Source of the DNA: Intrasporangiaceae bacterium
GTDB lineage: Bacteria > Actinomycetota > Actinomycetes > Actinomycetales > Dermatophilaceae
Assembly (NCBI GenBank): GCA_021324575.1
Contig: JAJPIW010000011.1
Span: 30,507-94,506, forward strand
Length of the DNA: 64,000 nucleotides
Direction of reading: 5' to 3'
Notes under the pieces: model-generated
The model's database searches: none
What the model was told of the DNA's origin: nothing
What the model saw: the letters and a program-made list of their open reading frames with translations, nothing else
Shown: positions 29,236 to 37,249 of the stretch, piece after piece
Numbering within the stretch: position 1 is the first letter of the stretch
Layout: each line of letters starts with the position of its first letter
Program-made: the position numbers and the translations under genes

Positions 29236-30687
29236 TCAGGCGACGTATGCCGTGAGCTCGGCCGCCAGGTCGGGGTTCACCCGGGCCACGAGATGGGTTC
29301 CCTCGGCCCGGTGCTCGCTCGCCACGACCTCGCCCTCGGAGTGGACCCGGCTGACCAGGTCGCCACGGTCGTAGGGGACGACGACGTCGACGTCGACGTC
29401 GGGTCGCGGCAGCTCGACCCCGATGAGCGCCTGCAGCTCCTCGATCCCCGCGCCGGTCCGGGCCGACACGGCGATCGCGTGCTTCTCGTGGCGCAGGATC
29501 CGGTCGACGACGTCAGGGTCGGCGATGTCGGCCTTGTTGACGACGATGACCTCCTTGACGTCGGTCGCGTCGACGTCGGCCAACACGGCCCGGACGGCGG
29601 TGATCTGGCCCTCGGGGTCCGGGTGTGAGCCGTCGACGACGTGGAGGAGCAGGTCGGAGTCGGCCACCTCCTCCAGCGTCGAGCGGAACGCCTCGACGAG
29701 CTCGTGCGGCAGCTGCCGGACGAAGCCGACCGTGTCGGTGAGCGTGTAGTCGCGCCCGTCGAGCGTCTCGGCCCGCCGGACCGTCGTGTCGAGGGTGGCG
29801 AACAGCTGGTTCTGGACGAGGACACCGGCACCGGTGAGCCGGTTGAGCAGCGAGGACTTGCCGGCGTTGGTGTAGCCCGCGATGGTGACCGACGGGATGT
29901 GGTTGGCGCGTCGTGACCCGCGCTTGGTGTCGCGGTGCGTCTTCATGCCCTTGATGTCCCGGCGCAGCTTGGCGATCCGGGTGTTGATCCGGCGCCGGTC
30001 GAGCTCGATCTTGGTCTCACCGGGACCGCGGGAGCCGATGCCCTCACCGCCGGCCACCCGGCCACCGGCCTGGCGGGACATCGACTCGCCCCAGCCACGC
30101 AGTCGCGGCAGGAGGTACTGGAGCTGGGCCAGCTCGACCTGGGCCCGACCCTCACGGCTCTTGGCGTGCTGGGCGAAGATGTCGAGGATCAGGGCGGTCC
30201 GGTCGATGACCTTGACCTTGACGATGTCCTCCAGCGACCGGCGCTGGGAGGGCGCGAGCTCGCTGTCGCAGATCACCGTGTCGGCGCCCTCGGCGATGAC
30301 GATGTCGCGCAGCTCCTCGGCCTTGCCCGAACCCATCCAGGTCCCCGGGTCCGGCTTGGCCCGGCGCTGCATGAGCCCGGCGAGGACGGTCGAGCCGGCG
30401 GTCTCGGCGAGCGCGGCGAGCTCGCGCAGGGAGTTCTCGGCGTCGGCGACGGTGCCCTCGGTCCACACCGAGGCGAGGACGACCCGCTCCAGGCGCAGCT
30501 GCCGGTACTCGACCTCGGTGACGTCCTCGAGCTCGGTGGAGAGGCCCGCCACGCGACGGAGCGCCTCGCGCTCCTCGCGGTCGAGCTGGTCGCCGTCGAG
30601 GGAGGTCGGGTCGCCGTCGAGGTCGATCTCGGCCTCGGCCAGTGCCTCGGCCTGTTGGGTGAAGTAGTCGTGGTGTGGCGCAGTCAT
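29236..30687 (-). CDS. hflX: GTPase HflX
   Basis: 483 residues; a ribosome-splitting GTPase that rescues stalled 70S ribosomes, notably under heat or antibiotic stress. The N-terminal HflX domain includes GLMQRRAKPDPGTWMGSGKAEEL and ADTVICDSELAPSQRRSLEDIV. The G domain has G1 GYTNAGKSSLLN, G2/G3 in DTTVRRAETLDG...TDTVGFVRQLPHELV, and G4 VVNKAD. ATG 30687 is preceded by TAGGGGC at about 5 nt. In actinobacteria hflX is normally close to dapF and miaA; here about 10 kb of accessory genes intervenes. Confidence 0.97.
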   Translation of the reverse strand: MTAPHHDYFTQQAEALAEAEIDLDGDPTSLDGDQLDREEREALRRVAGLSTELEDVTEVEYRQLRLERVVLASVWTEGTVADAENSLRELAALAETAGSTVLAGLMQRRAKPDPGTWMGSGKAEELRDIVIAEGADTVICDSELAPSQRRSLEDIVKVKVIDRTALILDIFAQHAKSREGRAQVELAQLQYLLPRLRGWGESMSRQAGGRVAGGEGIGSRGPGETKIELDRRRINTRIAKLRRDIKGMKTHRDTKRGSRRANHIPSVTIAGYTNAGKSSLLNRLTGAGVLVQNQLFATLDTTVRRAETLDGRDYTLTDTVGFVRQLPHELVEAFRSTLEEVADSDLLLHVVDGSHPDPEGQITAVRAVLADVDATDVKEVIVVNKADIADPDVVDRILRHEKHAIAVSARTGAGIEELQALIGVELPRPDVDVDVVVPYDRGDLVSRVHSEGEVVASEHRAEGTHLVARVNPDLAAELTAYVA

Positions 30688-30754
30688 GTTGCCCCTAGGG
30701 TCTCACTCCTTCGCCGATGCGGGCGAATGCTTATCCCGCCCGTACCCTCGTGCG

Positions 30755-32248
30755 GTGACCACGCAGGACGGCGACCTCGCCGCCGACGACGCCCGGACCG
30801 CCGTCGACGGCATCGACCCCGCCGACCTGGCAACGGCGCTTCGCGTCCTGGACGAGCTCACCGAGCTCCCGCCCGGCCACCCCGACATCCACACCGTCAA
30901 GCGGGCCACCGGCCGGATGTACCGCCGGATCCGCAAGACCCGCCGCGCGGACGCCCGCCGTCCGGACCAGGAGGCCGACGCCGCCGTCCTCGCGAGCACG
31001 GCCACCGGCTCGCCGATGCGGATCGACGACGAGACCCGCGGCATACCTCTCGTCTCGAACTCCAGAGGCGCGTATGCCGGTGAGCTGAGCAAGGCCCGCG
31101 GCTGCTACATCTGCCATGCGGACTACACCCTGGTCGACGCGTTCTACCACTGGCTCTGCCCGGACTGCGCCGCGATGTCGCACGCCAAGCGCGACCAGCA
31201 CACCGACCTCACCGGCCGCCGCGCGCTGCTCACCGGCGGCCGCGCCAAGATCGGCATGTACATCGCCCTCATGCTGCTGCGCGACGGCGCGCACCTCACG
31301 ATCACAACCAGGTTCCCGCGGGACGCGGTGCGCCGGTTCACCGAGCTCGCCGACAGCCCGGAGTGGATCGACCGGCTCAAGATCGTCGGGATCGACCTGC
31401 GCGACCCCACCCAGGTCGTCGCCCTCGCCGACGACGTGGCGGCGGCCGGCCCGCTCGACATCCTCATCAACAACGCGGCCCAGACGGTGCGCCGCAGCCC
31501 GGGCGCCTACTCCCACCTGGTCAACGGCGAGTCCGAGCCGCTGGACACCCACGGCCCGCTGCCCGAGCTGGTCACCTTCGACCGGATCAGCGAGGCCCAC
31601 CCGGCCGCCCTGCTCGGCTCGCTCGCCCAGCACCCGGTCCCGCACGCCGACCTGGACGCCGCCGCGATGACCCGGCTCGCCCTCTCCGCAGGACACGCGA
31701 GCCTCGAGGCCCACGTCGCCGGCACGGCCATCGACGCCGGCGGCCTGCTGCCGGACCTGCAGCGTTCGAACTCCTGGACCCAGACCGTCGAGGAGGTCGA
31801 CCCGCTGGAGCTGCTCGAGGTCCAGCTGTGCAACTCCACCGCGCCGTTCATCCTCGTCTCCCGGCTCCGCCCGTCGATGGCCGCGTCCACGGCCCGGCGC
31901 ACCTACGTGGTCAACGTGTCGGCGATGGAGGGCCAGTTCTCCCGCCGCTACAAGGGCGCCGGCCACCCGCACACCAACATGGCCAAGGCCGCCCTCAACA
32001 TGCTCACCCGGACGAGCGCCCAGGAGATGTACGAAACCGACCGGATCCTCATGACCGCCGTCGACACCGGCTGGATCACCGACGAACGCCCACACGACGA
32101 GAAGCTGCGGATCGCCGCCGAGGGCTGGCACGCCCCGCTGGACCTCGTCGACGGCGCCGCCCGCGTCTACGACCCGATCGTCCGCGGCGAGGCCGGCGAG
32201 GACCTGCACGGCATCTTCCTGAAGAACTTCGAGCCGCACCCCTGGTGA
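30755..32248 (+). CDS. Atypical SDR protein with N-terminal zinc-ribbon-like motif
   Basis: About 497 residues. The first 100 are charged and variable, then CYICHADYTLVDAFYHWLCPDC gives a C-x2-C ... C-x2-C ribbon, followed by a short-chain dehydrogenase domain beginning GRRALLTGGRAKIGMYIAL and including INNAAQT. At the catalytic site the Ser strand VNVSAMEGQFSRRY is present, but the YxxxK position reads TNMAK, so the usual Tyr is a Thr. Substrate and activity are unknown. GTG 30755 is chosen because it follows an AT-richer promoter-like stretch and is the first start past the divergent hflX leader. Confidence 0.82.
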   Translation: MTTQDGDLAADDARTAVDGIDPADLATALRVLDELTELPPGHPDIHTVKRATGRMYRRIRKTRRADARRPDQEADAAVLASTATGSPMRIDDETRGIPLVSNSRGAYAGELSKARGCYICHADYTLVDAFYHWLCPDCAAMSHAKRDQHTDLTGRRALLTGGRAKIGMYIALMLLRDGAHLTITTRFPRDAVRRFTELADSPEWIDRLKIVGIDLRDPTQVVALADDVAAAGPLDILINNAAQTVRRSPGAYSHLVNGESEPLDTHGPLPELVTFDRISEAHPAALLGSLAQHPVPHADLDAAAMTRLALSAGHASLEAHVAGTAIDAGGLLPDLQRSNSWTQTVEEVDPLELLEVQLCNSTAPFILVSRLRPSMAASTARRTYVVNVSAMEGQFSRRYKGAGHPHTNMAKAALNMLTRTSAQEMYETDRILMTAVDTGWITDERPHDEKLRIAAEGWHAPLDLVDGAARVYDPIVRGEAGEDLHGIFLKNFEPHPW

Positions 32249-32261
32249 CCCCGTATGCCGG

Positions 32262-32891
32262 TCAGCCGGCCCCGGCATACGGCTCGAGCTTCGGGCACCT
32301 GCTGCCCTTGGGCCCCGCCAGCCGCTCGAAGTGCCACCACTCGTTGGCATAGCGGCGGCACAACCCGAAGCGGACGCCGTTGGTCTCCAGCCACTGTGCG
32401 GCAGCCCGCGGAGCGACGTCGATCGCACCACCCTTGACATGCTCGGACTCATCCGGTGGCAGCACCCACTTGCGCGCCTCCGCGGCCGAGCCGTAGCGGG
32501 CGATGGCCTGGTCATAGAGCTGCTGCTGGGTCGCCGCGTCACGATGCGCCGACACCACCTCGATGGTGATGCCCTGCGCCGCGGCGGCATCGCGGGCCGC
32601 CTCGAACGAGGCTCGCATCCTCGGCTGCAGACCCTCCAGGTCGTCGCTGCCGGTCGGAGCGTGCGGGTCCACCGGACCGGACTGCGCCGACGGTCCCTCG
32701 ACGACCGAGGTCACCGCGCCGGCTCGGGCCTGCTCGATGCGCGCCGACACGGCGTCCCACGCAGTCGGGCCCGTCCCCACGGTCACCAGCGCGGCCACGG
32801 CGATCCGCGCGGCGCGCACCCTGGCCTCTCGCCGCGGACGCGGTGACCCGAACGTCAGCCCCCGGCTCACCGGTATCGGCTGGCTCGTCAT
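32262..32891 (-). CDS. D-alanyl-D-alanine carboxypeptidase, VanY/M15B-like
   Basis: 209 residues. A probable N-terminal membrane anchor (VRAARIAVAALVTVGTGP, residues about 25-42) precedes an M15 peptidase domain. Zinc-site motifs are SEHVKGGAIDV (His and Asp) and EWWHFE (the His-Trp-His-type third ligand region); VVSAHRDAATQQQLYDQA is the substrate-binding segment. It probably trims D-Ala from peptidoglycan stem peptides outside the membrane. ATG 32891 has a strong GGAGGA at 6 nt. It is convergent with the SDR gene, 13 bp apart. Confidence 0.88.
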   Translation of the reverse strand: MTSQPIPVSRGLTFGSPRPRREARVRAARIAVAALVTVGTGPTAWDAVSARIEQARAGAVTSVVEGPSAQSGPVDPHAPTGSDDLEGLQPRMRASFEAARDAAAAQGITIEVVSAHRDAATQQQLYDQAIARYGSAAEARKWVLPPDESEHVKGGAIDVAPRAAAQWLETNGVRFGLCRRYANEWWHFERLAGPKGSRCPKLEPYAGAG

Positions 32892-32941
32892 GCGCTTCCT
32901 CCCTCGTCGCTGCCTCGTCGCTCCCCCGCCACGGACGACTG

Positions 32942-32961
32942 TATACCCGGTATATACCCGG
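32942..32961. promoter_or_regulatory. Tandem TATACCCGG repeat in a divergent promoter
   Basis: The 9-mer TATACCCGG occurs at 32942-32950 and 32953-32961, an 11-bp spacing that places both on the same face of the helix. It is a local AT-rich island in the 93 bp between the divergent vanY-like and methyltransferase starts. This suits either overlapping -10 elements or a regulator site; which one cannot be decided by eye. Confidence 0.5.
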
Positions 32962-32984
32962 CGCAGGGCCTATCGTCACTCGCG

Positions 32985-33596
32985 ATGCCAGATCACTACT
33001 TCACCGCCGCACCGGCGAGCCGGGACGCACGGGCCACCCTGCGGGTTGCGCTCGCCGGTCGACCGGTCGAGGTGGTCACTGCCTCCGGGATCTTCAGCCC
33101 CAGGGGCATCGACAAAGGGACTCGCGTGCTGCTCGAGGAGGTGCCCGCGCCGCCGCCCACGGGCGACTTCCTCGACCTCGGCTGCGGCTGGGGGCCGATC
33201 GCGCTCACTCTGGCCCTTCGCTCCCCCGACGCCACCGTCTGGGCCGTCGATGTCAACGAGCGCGCTCTTGACCTGGCGCGAGTCAACGCCGCCTCGCTCG
33301 GGCTGGACCGGATGCAGGCGAGCCAGCCGGACGGCATACCGACGGACCAGAGGTTCGACCTGATCTGGTCCAACCCGCCCATCAGGGTCGGCAAGGCCGT
33401 CGTCCACGACCTCATGACCACCTGGCTCCCGAGGCTGCGACCCGGCGGCACGGCATACCTCGTCGTGCAGAAGAACCTCGGCGCCGACAGCCTCCAGACC
33501 TGGCTCACCGCGAACCTCACCGGCAGCCCGTATGCCGTGTCGAGGCACGCGACGTCCGGCGGGTTCCGAGTCCTGCGGGTCGAGCGGACGGGGTGA
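32985..33596 (+). CDS. Class I SAM methyltransferase, RsmC-like
   Basis: 203 residues. Motif I is DFLDLGCGWGPIALTLAL, the acidic strand is VWAVDVNERAL, and the catalytic N6/N2-type motif is SNPPIR, as in RsmC/RlmG guanine-N2 methyltransferases of rRNA. The leading SPRGIDKGTRVLLEE matches the family's start of the catalytic domain; the N-terminal duplicated domain of E. coli RsmC is absent, as usual in actinobacteria. ATG 32985 has no clear ribosome site, so the mRNA may be leaderless. Confidence 0.88.
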   Translation: MPDHYFTAAPASRDARATLRVALAGRPVEVVTASGIFSPRGIDKGTRVLLEEVPAPPPTGDFLDLGCGWGPIALTLALRSPDATVWAVDVNERALDLARVNAASLGLDRMQASQPDGIPTDQRFDLIWSNPPIRVGKAVVHDLMTTWLPRLRPGGTAYLVVQKNLGADSLQTWLTANLTGSPYAVSRHATSGGFRVLRVERTG

Positions 33597-33602
33597 ACCA
33601 CG

Positions 33603-34592
33603 TTGCGCCGGAAGGACATTGACCGCGCTGTCTCACTGTATGCCGAGCGCCAGACCTCCCTGGTCACGGCGAGTGAGTCGTTCGTCGAGCTGGTGACCTC
33701 GATCATCGACGACGCCGGCATCAACTACCTCAGCGTCACCGGGCGGGCCAAGGGGGTCGCCTCGTTCGCCGGCAAGGTGCACCGGCTCGCGGCCGAGCGC
33801 GAGGAGCCGTTCGACCCGCTCGTCGTCATCACCGACCAGGTCGGCCTGCGCGTCATCACCTACGTCGAGGGCGACGTGCTCGCCGTCGCCGACCTGCTCC
33901 GCCAGCAGCTCACCGTGCTCGAGGAACGTGACCTCGGCCAGGAGACGGCCAGCGAGGGCCGGTTCGGCTACGCCAGCCGGCACCTGCTCGTGTCGCGCGA
34001 CTCCGGCGAGGGCACTTCATACGACCCGCTGCGCTGCGCCTCGGTCCAGCTGCGGACCGTCCTGCAGCACGCGTGGGCCGAGTTCGAGCACGACGTCCGC
34101 TACAAGGGCACCGTGCCGCCGGAGCAGGTACCCGACCTCGACCGTCGGTTCACCCTCGCCGCCGGGCTGCTCGAGCTGGCCGACCGCGAGTTCTCCGCGA
34201 TCCGGGACCGGCTCCAGGCCGGCCTGTCGGTGGGCGTCGTGGAGGCCGACACCACGGACCCGCGGATCAGCCCACGCGAGCTGGCCACCTTCCTCGCCGG
34301 CCGCTACGCGAGCGCCGGCTGGTCACGCACCGAGCAGTACGAGTGGATCGGCGGGCTGCTCCTCGAGGTCGGGATCGACTCCCTCGACGAGCTGACGGCC
34401 GGGCTGCGCAATGTCGACAGCGACGCCGTGACGGCGGCGATGGGCTACAAGTACCCGCCCGGTGCGGTCCGCCGACTCGACGACGACCTGCTCGCGGCCT
34501 ACGGCGGGCGCTATCTCGACCTGCCGACCAACACCCGCCGCCGCGAGGCGTTGGCCGGTCGGCTCTCCCGGCTGACCGACGCGACGGCCTGA
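33603..34592 (+). CDS. RelA/SpoT-domain (p)ppGpp synthetase-like protein
   Basis: 329 residues. The RelA_SpoT synthetase core is seen in SVTGRAKGVASFAGKVHRL, DQVGLRVITYVEGDVLAV, the substrate segment GYASRHLLVS, and SVQLRTVLQHAWAEFEHDVRYK. There is no HD hydrolase domain, so it is a small alarmone synthetase type, with a C-terminal helical extension of about 130 residues. Product and physiological trigger are unknown. The frame begins at TTG 33603, six bp past the methyltransferase stop, so the two probably share an mRNA; no ATG or GTG gives a better start. Confidence 0.85.
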   Translation: MRRKDIDRAVSLYAERQTSLVTASESFVELVTSIIDDAGINYLSVTGRAKGVASFAGKVHRLAAEREEPFDPLVVITDQVGLRVITYVEGDVLAVADLLRQQLTVLEERDLGQETASEGRFGYASRHLLVSRDSGEGTSYDPLRCASVQLRTVLQHAWAEFEHDVRYKGTVPPEQVPDLDRRFTLAAGLLELADREFSAIRDRLQAGLSVGVVEADTTDPRISPRELATFLAGRYASAGWSRTEQYEWIGGLLLEVGIDSLDELTAGLRNVDSDAVTAAMGYKYPPGAVRRLDDDLLAAYGGRYLDLPTNTRRREALAGRLSRLTDATA

Positions 34593-34611
34593 CCCTTGCC
34601 GTTCGACCGGG

Positions 34612-34989
34612 TCAGAAGCGAGCGTCTCGCACGAAGGGCAGTCCGGCCGCCAGGATCGCGCGGTCCCACGTGTCGAGGTCCAGGCCCTCGATCCGGGCCT
34701 GGGACAGCAGCACCCTGTCGAACGGGTCGTGGCGGCCCAGCCCTTCGACCTCGTCGATTCCTGCGGCGTGCTCGGCAAGGAGTGGCAGCGACCGGAAGCC
34801 GGACTGGCTGATGGCGGCGAGATAGCCGTCGTCGATTCGCAACCTTCCCGTCCGACGATTGATCGGGATCTCCCAGATGCTCACCGAGGACACGAAGACC
34901 TGTTCGCCCGAGGCGACGTCCTGCGCCCGGCTGCCGAGACGTTCACCGCCGGCCAGCAGGTCCAGCAGCACGTGGGTGTCGACGAGCAT
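34612..34989 (-). CDS. vapC: PIN-domain toxin, VapC family
   Basis: 125 residues with the PIN nuclease acidic triad: D4 in MLVDTHVLLDLL, the Glu in SSVSIWEIPI, and the Asp in GRHDPFDRVLLSQA. Toxins of this family cleave tRNA or rRNA. ATG 34989 overlaps the TGA of the upstream Phd-like antitoxin (ATGA), the classic antitoxin-first layout. It appears intact and normal in length. Confidence 0.92.
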   Translation of the reverse strand: MLVDTHVLLDLLAGGERLGSRAQDVASGEQVFVSSVSIWEIPINRRTGRLRIDDGYLAAISQSGFRSLPLLAEHAAGIDEVEGLGRHDPFDRVLLSQARIEGLDLDTWDRAILAAGLPFVRDARF

Positions 34990-35260
34990 CAGATCGGGCC
35001 CTCGGTCATCAGCGCGATGAGGTCGGCATCCGGATCGTCGAAGGTCTCGGGGTCGTCGTCGATCTGGCCACGCAGGAGCCCCAAGGTCACGCCCACAGGT
35101 CGGTACGGGACGAGGGTCGCGATCGGCTTTCCGGCGCGGGCAATGGTGACGGACTCACCCGCCTCGACCCGCTCGAGCAGCCGCGACAGGTGGGTCTTGG
35201 CCTCGTGGACGTTGACGACCTGCCCGCGGCCGTGCGCGGGGCGGCTCTCGGGGGGGGCAC
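34989..35260 (-). pseudogene. Phd/YefM-type antitoxin with start region out of frame
   Basis: The frame from 35219 to 34989 encodes about 76 residues beginning VVNVHEAKTHLSRLLERVEAG, a textbook Phd_YefM antitoxin N terminus, followed by ESVTIARAGKPIATLVPY and an acidic C-terminal tail. No ATG, GTG or TTG precedes it in frame before an upstream TGA. A GTG at 35260-35258, after GAAAGG, would serve but is separated by a run of eight G (35250-35257 on +); nine would put it in frame. So this is a sequencing error, a recent frameshift or a slippage switch. It overlaps vapC. Confidence 0.75.
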
Positions 35261-35275
35261 CCTTTCGACGTCAGT

Positions 35276-35295
35276 TGACCAAGTCTGACTAAGTC
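35276..35295 (-). promoter_or_regulatory. Tandem 10-bp repeat upstream of the antitoxin
   Basis: TGACCAAGTC (35276-35285) is directly followed by TGACTAAGTC (35286-35295). The pair lies 16 bp upstream of the probable antitoxin GTG, where Phd-type antitoxins bind to repress their own operon. One helical turn per repeat fits cooperative dimer binding. It also lies between the antitoxin and the stop of the GGT gene. Confidence 0.6.
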
Positions 35296-35319
35296 CACTT
35301 CCATCTGCCGATGGGCTAG

Positions 35320-37188
35320 TCAGCCGGTCGGGTGGACCACCATGGCCGAGCCGCCGCCGCGGCGGGTGGTCTCCGCCGCCGCTTCGAGCCGGTCGCGGTA
35401 GACCCTGATCGCCGTCACCGCACCGATCTCGGGCGTGCTCGCGAGGTTGTGGCCCATCGCCACCAGGGCAGCGCCGTCGGCGGAGCCGAAGAGCGCCGGC
35501 TCGGCCTGTTCCTGCCCGTTGCGGCTGGACAGGCGCGGCGCCGCGATGGCATCGACGAGCGGCAGCCCCCGGTCGACGTACTCGGTGATCGTCTGGGCCA
35601 CGGAGGTGATGATCGTCGCGCCACCCGGGCTACCGACGCCGAGCCAGGGCCGGCCGTCCTTGAGGATGATCGTGGGGCTCATAGAGGACCGCGGCCGCTT
35701 GCCGGGACCGGGCAGGTTCGGGTCCGGGACGCCCTCCTGGAGCGGCACGAAGTTGAAGTCGGTCAGCTCGTTGTTGAGCAGCAGCCCATAGCCCGGGACC
35801 GTGATCGCCGAGCCACCGGTCTGTTCGATGGTGAGGGTGTAGGACGCGATGTCGCCCCACTTGTCGACCACCTCCAGGTTGGAGGTCGACAGGCCCTCAC
35901 GCGGCTCGGGGAGCCGGGCGCCAGAGGCCGGGCAGCCGGCATACGACCCGTCGGGCGACCCGAAGGGCACCGGCCGGGTCATCGCGGTGGTCGGGGAGAA
36001 CAGGCAGGCCCGCTCGGCCGCGAACGCCTTGGAGGTCAGGTCACGCACCGGTACGCCGGGGACGTCGCCGACCCAGCGGTTGCGGTCGGCGAAGGCGGTC
36101 GCGCTCGCCTCGGAGAACCGGTGCAGGAACTCGGCGTTGGAGACGTCCTTGATCGGGACGCCGGTCGTCCTGTCGTATGCCGCGAGCAGGTTGAGGATCT
36201 CGGCCACGGCGATCCCACCCGAGCTCGGGACGGGCATCCCGTAGACGTCCAGGCCGCGGTAGGTGGAGGTGATCGGCGCCTTGAGGTCGGCGCGGTATGC
36301 CGCGAGATCACCCATGGTCAGCTGCCCACCTGCAACCGTGACACCGGGTGCGGTGCTCGGGTGCTGGGCCTCGGCGACGATGGCCCGGCCGAGGGCACCG
36401 GTGTAGACCGCCGATGGTCCCTGCCGCCGCAGGAGGGCGTACGCCGTGGCCATGTCGGGGTTGCGGAAGGTCGAGCCGACGGCGGGCACCTGCCCCCCGG
36501 GCAGGAAGGTCGCCGCCGTTGCCGGGAACTTGCGGAACCGATCCGCGTTCTGGTCGGTCTGGTCGTGGAAGGTCTGGTCGACGACGAAGCCATGCCGGGC
36601 CAGCGCCTCGGCCGGCGCGAGCATGTCCGAGAAGGAGCGCTTGCCCCACAGCTTCAGGGCCAGCGCCCAGGTGGCCGGTGTGCCCGGGGTGCCGACCGAC
36701 AGTCCGGAGTTGACGACGGTGTTGAAGTCCATCGGCTTGCCGTCGGGGGTGGTGAACACCGTGGAGGTGAAGGTCTTCGGCGCCGTCTCGCGGCCGTCGA
36801 TCGTGGTCACCTTGTGCTTCCGGGCGTCGTAGTAGACGAAGAAGCCACCGCCGCCGATGCCCGTCGAGTAGGGCTCGGTCACGCCCAGCGCCGCGGCGGT
36901 GGCGACGGCCGCGTCGGCGGCTGTGCCACCGCGAGCCAGCACGTCGACACCCACCTGGCTGGCATCCCGGTCGACCGAGGAGACCGCACCCCCACCGCCG
37001 ACCATGAGCGGGACCTTCGGCAGGTCGGTCGACCCCGAGTGACCCTTGGCTGCCACCGTGGGCGCTGTCGCCGGCGCTTCGAGCGACGCCGGGGCTCCGG
37101 GCGACGCAACGGCCGTGGCCGCGAGAGGTACGGCGAGCGCCGCAGCGCCCACGAGGGACAGGGACATCGTCGTTCTGTTTCGCCTCAT
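35320..37188 (-). CDS. ggt: Gamma-glutamyltranspeptidase, secreted
   Basis: 622 residues; an extracytoplasmic N-terminal-nucleophile enzyme that hydrolyses or transfers the gamma-glutamyl group of glutathione-like compounds. MRRNRTTMSLSLVGAAALAVPLAATAVASPG is a signal peptide. The heavy-chain motif GGNAADAAVA-like reads GGTAADAAVA. The autocleavage site aligns at STSNLEVVD, with Thr in the nucleophile position (TTHxSVVD in classic members; the His is Asn here). The later PRSSMSPTIIL and GSPGGATIIT segments bind glutamate. ATG 37188 directly follows GAGGAG; ATG 37167 is possible but would cut the basic n-region. Confidence 0.92.
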   Translation of the reverse strand: MRRNRTTMSLSLVGAAALAVPLAATAVASPGAPASLEAPATAPTVAAKGHSGSTDLPKVPLMVGGGGAVSSVDRDASQVGVDVLARGGTAADAAVATAAALGVTEPYSTGIGGGGFFVYYDARKHKVTTIDGRETAPKTFTSTVFTTPDGKPMDFNTVVNSGLSVGTPGTPATWALALKLWGKRSFSDMLAPAEALARHGFVVDQTFHDQTDQNADRFRKFPATAATFLPGGQVPAVGSTFRNPDMATAYALLRRQGPSAVYTGALGRAIVAEAQHPSTAPGVTVAGGQLTMGDLAAYRADLKAPITSTYRGLDVYGMPVPSSGGIAVAEILNLLAAYDRTTGVPIKDVSNAEFLHRFSEASATAFADRNRWVGDVPGVPVRDLTSKAFAAERACLFSPTTAMTRPVPFGSPDGSYAGCPASGARLPEPREGLSTSNLEVVDKWGDIASYTLTIEQTGGSAITVPGYGLLLNNELTDFNFVPLQEGVPDPNLPGPGKRPRSSMSPTIILKDGRPWLGVGSPGGATIITSVAQTITEYVDRGLPLVDAIAAPRLSSRNGQEQAEPALFGSADGAALVAMGHNLASTPEIGAVTAIRVYRDRLEAAAETTRRGGGSAMVVHPTG

Positions 37189-37249
37189 CTCCTCGACGCT
37201 AGGACGTTGCGGCGGATCTGTCATCCGCAGGCGAGGTCCGACGTCACCG

